Part shown: positions 23,101-35,100 of the stretch, piece by piece | Position numbering within the stretch: the first letter of the stretch is position 1 | Layout of the letters: each line of letters opens with the position of its first letter | DNA from: Pycnopodia helianthoides | Taxonomy: Eukaryota; Echinodermata; Asteroidea; Forcipulatida; Asteriidae | NCBI GenBank assembly: GCA_032158295.1 | Contig: CM063254.1 | Coordinates: 7,792,614-7,856,613, forward strand | Direction of reading: 5' to 3' | DNA: 64,000 nucleotides | The notes under the pieces: generated by a model | Told to the model about the DNA's origin: nothing | What the model saw: the letters and a program-made list of their open reading frames with translations, nothing else | The model's database searches: none | Position numbers and translations under genes: made by a program

Positions 23101-26100
23101 GCACACAAAAGCTCACGCGCCAATCGGTACAAGATGTATTGTAGAGAAGCTTTATACCCAGGACGTCAGTGCAATGCTACCAGGGCTAATGAAGGGAGTA
23201 ATAGTTGCATAATGTGGGTTCTGTACCATGAAAATCAGCACAAAAATAGAACATTTACAATTACATGCATGCAATTACACCTCTCCAGAGTCTCGGTAAA
23301 TTAAACTTGCAGTTTTCAAATTAAAAAAATTGATTGTGGGTTTTAATTAAATGAAACAAAAAAAACACATTACATTACATTGCATGTATGTTTGTAGATG
23401 CAGTAACTGGGGCGCTGTACTCCTTTTAACCCTCCTACAATTTGTGTCTTTTTTGAACAAATTTATACACCATTCAAAACCATTCACTTTTGTGGTTTTG
23501 AATGGTGTGATAACTGTGCATAGGTTGATTCCCCAAATGGTTTTGAATGGTGGTGCAGCTAAAACAGAGTCCCATTAGTTAGCTTTTAAGTGGTGAATCA
23601 ACAATCCCACTATGTTATGACTTTCAGTGATTGGTTTTAAATGGTACAGCAGCTGTAATGGGGGGGGGGGTTCCCTGGGGGGGTTAAGGGTGATTGATAG
23701 TCCACTTTATCTATGCCTGGCTAATAAGGTTATCTTAGAATGAGGTTTTGTTTCCAAACATTTTGTTACAAGACTGGCATTGTTGTGTTGAGCTTGAGGG
23801 TGAAAAGAAAAGATTAGGTAGGCTCAATGGAAAACAAAAAAGTACAAAACTTAGATTGATTTTAGCATGTTCCATTTTTGAAGGGGTTGAAATATTTGTA
23901 TTGTTGTTCGCTCTTATGTGTTTTGATATTATTCATTTATTTAAAATTGGTTACATAATATTATGTAAGAAAACAAAAGTACAATTTTTAACAAAGAAAT
24001 GCAAGTGTATATAAGGCCTGCTTCACAGCCCCTCGACCCATTGCAATCTGCAATTGATCAGTCCAAGAGATAAAAACAATGACCAGCCGAGAGTGTGCCG
24101 CACTTCAAGAGAATTTAAGAAGGGGAGAGATGGCCCTTTTTCTAGATGTTGTTGATGGAAAAAAGAGGAAGAGAGATGAAGGGTAAATATACTTTTAATG
24201 TTTACATGTATTTAAATAAAATAGTAATGTTTCTCTACACTTTTATTTATTAGGTATCATTTTTTGCAAAGACATAAAGTAGCTATTTATTTCTTTGCAG
24301 GTTTGAAGCAAACAAGAGAAGAAAGGAGGAAAGCAGATGGGAGAGAAGAAAGTATGGAGATGATGCACATGAGGAACAGCCAATGGACACAAGAAAAGAT
24401 GATGAGGCAGAGGAACAGCCAATGGACACAAGAAAAGATGATGAGGCAGAGGAACAGCCAATGGACATAAGAAAAGATAATGAGGCAGATGAACAGAGTG
24501 GAGATGAAGGTGCAGAAGCAGATGACGAAGAGGATGGAGAAGAGTTCGGGAAGGAAAGTAGAGGAGACGAGACATTGATAGTGGTCGGGCAAGAAAAACA
24601 AAGGAAGAAGCAGGCAAAAAGAGAGAGAAAGAGACAGCAGAAGAAAGAGAGAGAAGAGAAAGAGAAAGAGAAAGATGAAAGAAGAAAGAAAAAGAAGGAA
24701 AAGAGGAAGAGAAAGCAGGAAGAGAAACAAAATGAGGACCGTGAGAAGCAAAAACGGAAGAAGGAGAAGAAGCAGGAGAAGAAGAGAAGGGAGAAGATAA
24801 GAAAGGAGGCCGAGGGAGAAAATGAACCGGAGGGAGGGACTGCTACTGCAGGGCCATCATCATCATCATGCAAATGGGTCTTAGTCGAAGAAGTGACCAA
24901 TGCTGAAGATGCCATCCCTGATGACATCCCTGACATCGATGACAGCCCTGACATCGATGATGACAGCGAGAAAGACGCCCTTTACTTTTTGCCAGATGAA
25001 CCGGGATCATCTTCAGAGAACGATCCAGTGTTCTCTGATGCTTCGGATGAGAGTACGGTAGAAGTGCGTCAGCCAGCCAGAAGAGGGAGACGAGTGACTG
25101 TTCAACCTCCTGGGTCAGATGCTGACCCTACCCCCTTCGACCCTACATCTAGTGAACCCCACAACATCGACCGGCATGGATGGACCCGTGACATCAGAAA
25201 AATTAAAACAAAAAAATTCAAATCCCAAAGACCAATAGGACCTACTTTCAACCGCCCCGACAACGATGACCCTTTGCTTTATTTTCTGGCATTTTTTCCA
25301 ATTAATTTATTTTGTCAGATAACAAACTTTTGCAATCAAAACCCCAAACTACATCCAAAAACAACAGTTCCGGAAATCAAAGCTTGGTTTGGAATACGCA
25401 TTCTGCAGGGGGTACATCCCAACACCAATGCTGAAGATGACTGGTCAGCGCACCCAGGCCTCAGAAACAACCTTGTCTCCTCAACCATGACAAGAGGGAG
25501 ATTTTATCTCCTTTCTGAGGTTCTGGCGTGCTCTGACCCTGCCACAGGACCACAGCACATAAGGGACAGAAAAGACCGCTTCATGTGGATGAAGTCCCAC
25601 CCTTTGTACCCTTTGCAGATCGTTTGGGACTCGGTCAGCGACAACTGCCTCCAAAATTACAATCCTCGGAGGGAGTTGTCGCTGGACGAGGCCATGGTCA
25701 AGTACAAGGGTACAAAGGCCAACATCAAGCGGTTTTTTATGCCCCTTAAGCCGACCAAGATGGGCTTCAAAATCTATGCAGTGAGTGAGGCCAGATCTGG
25801 GTATCTTCTGCACATGAAGGTACATTCCGAATCTGGCCTCAAGATGAAAGATCTCTCACTGCGGATGATGCAGCCCTTCCTTGGTCGGTACCACCGACTC
25901 TTCTGTGACAGACTCTACACATCAGTTGCCCTTGCGAAAGATCTTCTGGATGAGAAAACGTATATTTGCGGTGCGGTCAAACGATCATCAAAGGGACTGC
26001 CAGACGATTTCAACACTAAGGAAGCCATTAACCCTACCAAGCACCGCCAGATAAGTTGCATGAACAAGTCTCCACGAGGAACGATGTACTCTAGGCAGCA

Positions 26101-29100
26101 AGGGCAACTGACGGTGGTCCTGTGGCGGGACACTAAAGTTGTTAGTCTGTTGTCCACCTGCCATCAGGGATATCGAGACCCAGCTATACACCAGCTGACG
26201 AGAAACATCAAGGATAAGGGGGAAAAAACTGCTTCTCGGAAACAAGTACCCGCTCCTCCCCATGCTGTAGACTACACCCAGTTTATGGGTGGCGTAGACA
26301 AGTCTGATCAGCTCAGATCATACCAGTCTTGTAGCCGCCAGGCTATGGCTTGGTGGAGGAAGATCCTCTATTTTCTGATGGATGTAGCTCGGGTAAATGC
26401 ATGGATCTGCTACAAGCATTTCACCGAAGCAGATCTGGATACACACTCGATGTCTCACCGAAAGTTCACAGTGGACATAGCGACGAAACTGATCGCAGGA
26501 TTTGCAGAGGGCACCCCTGCCCACCAGGCCCATTTCCTGCCACCGGTGCCTGTAGTCAATGGTCCAAAGCATGTACTCATCAGGATGCCAAACAAACACC
26601 CCAAGATGTGCATCCAGTGCCGCAGAGATGGCAAGACTACCACGTTGGGACATCCAGTCGTCACACGGACTGGATGCACATCTTGTAACATTCATCTCTG
26701 TAAAGACAGGTGTTTCCTAAAATATCACTCAGCCTAGGACCAATGATTGCAGTCACCTACACCCCCCCTTCCCACAAAGCAAAACAGTCCAAAAACTAAG
26801 TAAAACACTTGTATTAAATTCTATATAACATTAGGTGTTTGTAAATGAAAACTTTTTGCTAAAGCTTTTCTTTTGAAATAAAAAAGGAAACTAGGGATAT
26901 TGTTTTAAGGTTATGCAAACACAATTTTTCTGTCAAGCTTTTCCCTAAAACTAATGTATAAATAATATATAAAATGATCAGGTCTTGATTCCATCAAGGT
27001 TCTGTTTGAAAATATTAACATTGTTTAGAAAGTTAGGAAAGTTTTGAAGGGCCACCAAGACAAGACTCTGTGTAATTCCAACAGGTTGTAAAATAAAGAA
27101 ATGTGAAAAGGCGATGATGAAAGATTTTAACAGACGTAGAACATGCATTGTGCACTGCAAGCTTTCTGTGAATCTACTGAGCTAAGAGCCTAAAAAAAAA
27201 CAAGTACACCTAGTCCTAACTCCATCCTTCAGTCCAGATGTACTCTATCAACATACCTTCACTGTGGGGTTTATGCACCATCTGAAACCATTCAGTCCAG
27301 ATATCAACATACATTCACTGTAGGGTTTATGTACCATCTGAAACCATTCGGCTATGATACCACACACAGGTGTAGTGTATGCACCATTCAATACCACTTG
27401 AATGGTTTTGAGTGGTAGTACAGCCCACCATCAACACTGCTCAAATGGTTATGCCATGTGTGTACAATAGCATGGGGAAATGTGAGAGTTGGAATTTTGA
27501 ATGGTTTTGAATGGTCTATCAGTAGGAGGGTTAATCATTTTTAGAACATCTGCAGACTGCAGTCGTACCACTTGTAGTTGTTAATTTCAATGCACACATA
27601 CATTGAAATGAACAGAAATTTAGTCATCTATTGTTCTAGTGGACAGTCAACGTCAGGGTGGGGTTTGGATAGGGGGGCGGATGACACACAGGCGCAAATT
27701 AATGTACAAAAATACTCAAACTGGAGCTTAATTTTTATAAGAAAGGTAACACTTTTGAATGGACTTCAATTTATAGGCCTCAGCTGCTGGGGATTCTGCA
27801 TCTCTCCTTCTTGGGGAACCGTCGCCCAAAAAACTGAAGACAGACATGGGGATGGTCGGAATTCCTGTGATCATCAAACCAGAAGGTAGGGTTGTACTTT
27901 GCTAGGGACTTTCTGTTGCCTTAACTTGCTCAGTCTTGCCGTACGAAGTACTTGTCAATCGAGTTACTTTCTAAACCTATTGTTATCAATGGGTGCAAAA
28001 CTTCTTTTTTTTCAATTAAATGCAAGAATGGCCATTGGGCGAAATTGTGTAATGTATAAATGTAAAAGAACAAAAAAGAATATTTCCTATATGCTAAGAT
28101 ATAATGTTGCAGGGAGATTTGGCTCAAATGGATTGACATGTATTAATTTTTAGAAGTGAAATGTGAATTGGTTTGAACTGAGGTCGAGTTAAAGATTTGT
28201 CATGCAAAGTTTTGTGGTCATAGTTCAATGTATTTTTTTCTTTATAAAAAGGGCAAGGCTGTGCAAGGTTTGTCGATTGGAAGTCCCACTTACTTTTTGT
28301 TTTCTGCTGTTTAACAGTTTACACATTAAACAAAATTGACACATCCATGTAAACATAACTTGGGTTTAATGATGGCTTGTTGAAAGATATACATCAATTG
28401 AGTCTTGACTTCAATTATTTACTAATCTTTTTTTTTCTCCCCCCTCCCCCCTTACAGCTACTGTTCATTCACAATGTCAACTTTAATGTATTTTTCCTTT
28501 TTTTTTTTTTTGTCTCTGTTTTGAGTTGTTTTGTTTGCAGAGCAGATTCACCATCGGCACAGTTTTCTTGGCCTGGCCAAACCCCGACAAGAATCATACG
28601 GACACGATACTGAATCTCATCCCAAACTAAACCTGGTATCTGTGCTTTTATGAGTGTGGCCGTGATGCAATTTAAAAAAAAAACTCTTTTAGAGGTGGTG
28701 TTGGGGGGGGGGGGAATTCAGAAGCTTGCATTAATTCAGCAAAGTGTAGGAACCTACTATGGCGCACTTTAAACAGTGCTTAGATTCTTGCGGTTTCAAT
28801 TTAAAAAAAGAATAATTTCTCATTTGGGGCAGAGTGTAGAAATCGATCTCGGAGGATAAGAAAATTGTACCATCAGCATGACAAACATGTATCTGTATGT
28901 GAGGTTTATTTTTTCTTTTTTCGGTCATGATCTGTTGACATGAGTTCAGTGGAAACAAGACTTTCTGAATAGTGGATTCATTTTGTTTTAGATGGTTTTT
29001 GTTCAGGGTCGTACATTTTAAAATATTTTAGCCCTCCTACTCTCTGACTGTTTAATATCAAACCACTTCACTGTGGTTTTTTAATGATTGGTAAACAATT

Positions 29101-32100
29101 CTAGCATGCACTATGATATCATGTAGTGAATGCATCTTCACAGTACACGCATGTACAGATTGTTTTTGTGCACAAATGTGCCACTAATGATATACATAAC
29201 CCATGTAGTGGAATGGTTTCTCAGATGGTTGGTTAACTCACTGGAAAAAGTTTACGGGGTGGGGGTAGGAAGTTTAAAAAGGCAAAAATTGATTGCATAA
29301 TGTCCAGGGTAAATTCTGTTCTTGAAAATTTCTTTGGCTTGATTGTTAAATGAATTAAAACACAAAGTGTTTTGTTGTGTTCTCACAGAGGATTCTTAAA
29401 ATTGATTTTTGGTTTTGCTGGAACCACAGGATTATCAAAATTGAATTTTAGCTTGCACATGTTTCAGAAGTAAACTCTTTCATGAAATACTTTTCTTTTG
29501 GAATTGACATCAGAAGCAAAGAGTCTTGTCTCGTCGTCACGTATGCATGCCAAAACCTAATTCGCCCCGGTACAATGTATAATGATTATTTTTCGATAAT
29601 GAAGTTATTCTCTGGACTTAATAATGGAGAAATTTGTGTCAATCTGCGAGGGAGGGAGGGAAATGCGTCTTTTTGTACTTTTCCTTTTTCAGAGACCGGC
29701 ACTACGGATGCTGAGCTGAAAGCTCTGCCATATTTGACTCCAAATTGGATTTCATTTGGTTTGTTTTTTTGGGTTGAGTGTAGAGACACAACAATCAAAA
29801 TGTGTGAAACTTTTTTTTTCGTTCTTGTCCTTATTACGTGTTCATTCGTTTTGCCGTCTTTAAAAAACCCGAATGACATTGAATCTGTACACCTTTAAGT
29901 AGTGCGGGTGCCCCAGTTCTCCCAAGCAACGGTCGACCAACTTGCATTCTCATAAAAAAAGTGTCATTATGAGAGATAAACCTATCAAATGAATTTACCA
30001 TTCGCCATCAGTTCATTTTGTTTGGGTGTTTGTACCGATATTGAACAAGGTCAAAAGTTGAAGTGGGCTTTAAATATTTGGAATTAGCTTTATACACTGA
30101 GAAAGAATTTGTAACCGAGTGTGTCGAGTTACGTCGTTCAGGGTTGATTTTGATTAAAGCGGGGCTCCAAGGTCAAATTCAGTGTTGTGATACAGTTCAT
30201 TTTTTAATAGATCATGTTCTCACGAAAACGGGAAAAATATTACAATTGTCTAGTCACACGTTAAAATGCTGTAATATGCCACTATGTTTGATACCCTTCG
30301 AGTGCAATTTTTTGCTTTTTGGAATCCAAAAACCTTCGATGGCGGCACATTTCAAATATGGGGCTGTAAATTTTGCAGAGGATTGTCAGATAGATATTTC
30401 AGTGATATTCAATCAAAAGGGCATTGACTTTGACCTTTTGACTGAGTGCAAAAAAGACCCATGTGTGTATGATGTGCGATGACGTCGGTCTCAAGTGTCA
30501 AATAAAATGGCATTTTTTACCATTTTAATGTGAGATTAGAGACTTGTTGTTTCCCCCTACTTTTTGAGGACTCTATCTACTGGAAAATGAGTGCATCACA
30601 AGGTTTTATTTTACCTTAAAGCCCCTCTTTAAGGGAATTGTTTGACACCATCTTCAAAATTGTTTCCCCCCCCCCAGATTTACAAAGTCCTGTAGACATA
30701 AACGATTACCTAATAACTTAACAGTTTGTAATCCGAGTGTTCTAAAAAAAAAAAATCATAAGAATGAAATAAATTAAATGAAACAATTGTAGGTTATTTT
30801 AAAAGATTATATGTATTTTTTTTATGGACACCTACTTCACTTCCCTTCCCCCCATCCCATTTAACGATTATCATCCCATTCAATCCTGTTTTCTTTTCAC
30901 CTACATGCTCTTTTGCAGAGATACGCCAGGTCACTCAGCCAAGAGCACGTACGATTTACGACATCGTCTTAGGGCCACCTGCCAAATAATTGCCTTTCCT
31001 GGCACTTTCACTCTTTCCAATCCCTCTCTTTCCCAAACAGGATTACAGGTTTTTTTTTTTTAGAGTCTTAGTTAGATAAATATCAAGTGTTTTTGATCAA
31101 CATGCATTTGCATCAACTTATTTTTTAGAAAAAAATTGCTCACAAACCCCCCCCCCCCCCAGCCCAACCCACAAATATAGATTAGATTTGTAATTAGTTT
31201 TAAAATGAAGGCCTAGAACTACACTTAGTCCACGGAGGACATGGCCTCTGTTGCCCCTTCAAATGTTTCCCATAAACTTTATGAGATTTTCCGAAAGGAA
31301 GTGCCCTTTGCAACATGAGAATGGCCTTGCCCTCTCAAAGATAGAATTTCAAGGCCTGAAGGTCTAGTGTAAAATTTTTTACTTGAAACATGAGGCGACA
31401 ATTAAAAAAATTATATATTTAAGAATAAGGTACCTTACTGGGCAGCAACTTCATCATAAAAGACCCAAAAACCTAGTTTTGTTTACCAATGTATTGACAC
31501 AAATTTTTCTTCCTGGGTTTTTTTAAAATGTTTTTTTCGTTTGTGCGTTCTTAAAAACTTGATCTGACTTAAACCCGGACGACTGAGCAGGGTGTCCAAA
31601 ATTGAGAACAATTTATGAAAAAATTATATATCTTAAAAAATAATTTAATTTAGGGTAACCCAATCCTTATTCAAATGTTTTACTTCAACCAAGCTGTAAG
31701 ATAGCCTCTTTTAAAATTAGTTTTAAAAGTTGAATTTCTTTCCTCAAAACATTTTTCTTGTATGTGGGATATTAGGTTTTGTGTTTGATCTGTAAATGTA
31801 ATATTGCAATGTAATAACTCTCATGCAGTTGGGAAACATATTCGTCTTGACAAATTTATGGAAATTTTCCATGATATCGTTATGTACTATAATTTTCAGG
31901 CATGATATTTTTCCTACTTAAATCCGGTTTCCATTTTTATTTTTTTACCCTCTGAAAAGTCAGCAAAATCCTATAAAAGCCTACCATGTGCACATGTCGC
32001 TCAGCCTTTTTTTTTTTTACCAATGACCACATATCATGCCTGAATTTTATATCCCCTCCCCTCCCTCCAAAAAAACCCCCCCAAACAAAACAGTTAAGAA

Positions 32101-35100
32101 AATTTGTTTTGAAAACTGACGGGTTTCTGGAAGTTGTATACATGTAGATGAATTTTTTGAATGATTCTTGCAACCCTAATTAAATATAACCTGCCAAATT
32201 CACCCAAACAGTTTTCAAGCTGAGTAGAAAGGTCTCTTATCAGCTTTGGGAGAAGTAAAAAAAAAACACACAAAAACGAAAATGGTCTGCCACTAAGAAC
32301 AGAATACTTATATAGGAGAATTTAAACACTTGTGGCTCGGCCATTTACACTCTTTTTAATTTGTCAACATCACATTTTATTCAGTTTGAAAGTTTGGGTT
32401 CACCCTCACAAGAAAGAGGAAAAGCAGATTAGGAAATGTCTTGCAAATTAGCGTAGTCATTGTTTGTATCTTAAAGGAAGTTCAACTCATTGGTTACTCG
32501 CAAACTCTGAAAGATGAACAACAGCAATCAAAAACTTTAAAAAAAAACTTTAAAAAGAAATTAACCCCAAACCTTGAATAGGTAAAAACATGTGTTCTTG
32601 TTTCTACACTCGTACTTACCGTGTGCACTGGTTTTAGTGCTCAGTAACGCATGCACCAATGATTTAAACCGCCTTTATTGTGTATTTTTAAACGATTAGG
32701 GGAAGATGGTTTACATCACTTTATGAAACCCAAACATATACCCTAAGGCTACCAAGCCATACGCTTCACTAATTGTTCCGTTTTTCTCTCCCACCATTCT
32801 CTTCTCTCTTCCTTTTTTTCTGTGCATTTTGTGTATTTAAGATTTCAGTCTAATGCAGCCCACATACACGGCCCCCCCTCGCACCATGTAGTTTACCGCC
32901 TGGCCCAGTGGGGGCTAGAGGGCGCCATGGCACTTTGTAGCCATGGGGCAACAGCGTTCAATTTGACAACGAGTGTGGTAAACAGTAGTTGTTTGTTCAT
33001 GTATAGAGCTTTTACTGCCACGGCAGTCCGGGTGGAGTTTTTGAAAAATTCTTTTTTTTTATTTGAATTGCTTGATATTGTTCCAATGTTAACGTCGTTG
33101 AGTATAACGAGCCATGATGGATTGTAAGCTGTAAGCAGCTGGCATTATTATAGAAGTGTTCTCGTTCATGCTGTCCCAATCTTAACGAGCAATACATGTA
33201 CCTGGGAATGGTTTGTGTCGGCAATGAATGCAAGGGAATAACTTTACATATTTGAGACTTTCAAGAGAGACAGTTATGTTCAAGAGACATCTGCTTGGTG
33301 CATTTATGATAGCACCACCAAATATTGGAAAAATATTGCCAGTTTTGGGAAAAGTCTCCATGTGTTTATTTATAAAAAAAAACCTGACTGAAAGTGGAAG
33401 GGAGTTTCAGTCACACCTGTTCAACTATTTATTTCAACCAGCGTTGTCTGGACCCGAGTTGGCTTATCCTCGTGTGCTGTAAAATGTTTAAAAAAGAATC
33501 AATAAACGGTCATCCGTTTATAACATGTCGAACTGACAGTTGGATATAATCAACATTAACTTTGCTTGTTGTCGTGCAAATACACCAAATCAAGAATTTT
33601 GTTAGCCTTTTTAACTAAAAACCAAGACACTTTTTCCCTGGCTAGTTCAGAAGGGAGTTTGCATGTGCATCCACAGTAACTGGTAACCCCCTTCCCTTTT
33701 CTCGGTCACCATTCCCTGCATTTCTAAATTCTCAGCGTCCTTTTGTCACCCTCGCAGCCGCCCGAAGCCCGTCTCCATTGATGATGGCCGAGCAGATGGG
33801 GCCCGTGCTGGCCGGACCGGGGGCCAAGAAGGAGATGTCGTCGCTCCTCAGCGTCCTGACCAAACTCGGCCCAGACCAGCAAGAAGCGTTGAACAGGGCC
33901 AAGAAGTATGCCATGGAGCAGAACATCAAGAGCGTCCTGGTGAAGCAAACGCTGGCACATCAGCAACAGGTGAGATCTCTCTACCACATGACTGTAGACT
34001 GTGCTAGTCTCACACTAATCGAAGAGAAATCATGTGGTACATCTCTCTACCATATGACTGTAGACTGCTAGTCTCGCGCTAATCGGTAGAGAAATCATGT
34101 GGTACATCTCTCTACCACATGACTGTAGACTGTGCTAGTCTCGCCTAATCGGTAGAGAAATTATGTGGTAAATCTCTCTAACCACATGACTGTAGACTGT
34201 GCTAGTCTCACGCTAATCGGTAGAGAAATCATGTGGTACATCTCTCTACCACATGACTGTAGACTGTGCTAGTCTCGCGCTAATCGGTGAGAAATCATGT
34301 GGTACATCTCTCTACCACATGACTGTAGACTGTGCTAGTCTTGCGCTAATCGGTAGAGAAATCATGTGGTAATCTCTATACCACATGACTGTAGACTGGT
34401 CTAGTCTCGCGCTAATCGGTAGAGAAATCATGTGGTACATCTCTCTACCACATGACTGTAGACTGTGCTAGTCTCGCCTAATCGGTAGAGAAATCATGTG
34501 GTACATCTCTCTACCACATGACTGTAGACTGGGCTAGTCTCGCGCTAATCGGTAGAGAAATCATGTGGTACATCTCTCTACCACATGACTGTAGACTGTG
34601 CTAGTCTCACACTAATCGGTAGAGAAATTATGTGGTACATCTCTCTACCACATGACTGTAGACTGTGCTAGTCTCGCGCTAATCGGTAGAGAAATCATGT
34701 GGTACATCTCTCTACCACATGACTGTAGACTGGGCAAGTCTCGAGCATATCAAAAAACGAGAAAAAACAACTTGAACGATGACTATATTTTTCTATGAAA
34801 TCAAATCTTCCTTTTAAATTATGTTCATATTAAAGTCTTGAAAATAAAAATACCCATAGCAAGTTGTTATAAATGAGACTTGTATTTTTATATAATACAA
34901 ATAATTTGTTCAAATTAACATTGTAACAAAATTTTAACATTGGACGACCCGTTTGCCAGTCGTGCCCAAATTTGTACATCCATTAATAACATCCATCACT
35001 AGGTTTAATGACAAACATGACAGCAGTTGGGCAATGTAATCGAAACGGTGGTCAAGTCTAATTCTAGGGTTTTCTTCATTATTTTGTTGAATTGATTTTA

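Larger units (their letters stand above)
23430..27530 (+). mobile_element. Complete piggyBac-superfamily DNA transposon
   Basis: The element is 4,101 bp. It begins CCCTCCTAC and ends GTAGGAGGG, exact inverted 9-bp termini, and is flanked on both sides by TTAA (23426-23429 and 27531-27534), the piggyBac target duplication. The interior encodes an intact transposase on the + strand. Both ends carry several copies of AATGGTTTTGAATGG-like words in both orientations. It lies in PUF60 intron 1 in the same orientation as the gene. Left of it is a short copy of the CAGTAACTGGGGCGCTG repeat also found at 20717-21216. Confidence 0.93.

Noticed and set aside
24283..24954. Long minus-strand Ser/Phe-rich frames opposite the piggyBac N-terminus
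   Set aside because: Shadow of the Lys/Glu-rich coding strand, whose composition removes stops on the other strand.
29482..30482. Two ~139-residue open frames (29482-29898, 30063-30482)
   Set aside because: No recognisable motif, no splice context fitting PUF60, and composition like the surrounding intron.
30920..31060. Possible extra PUF60 exon after TTTTGCAG
   Set aside because: In the frame from exon 2 it meets a stop within about 70 bases.
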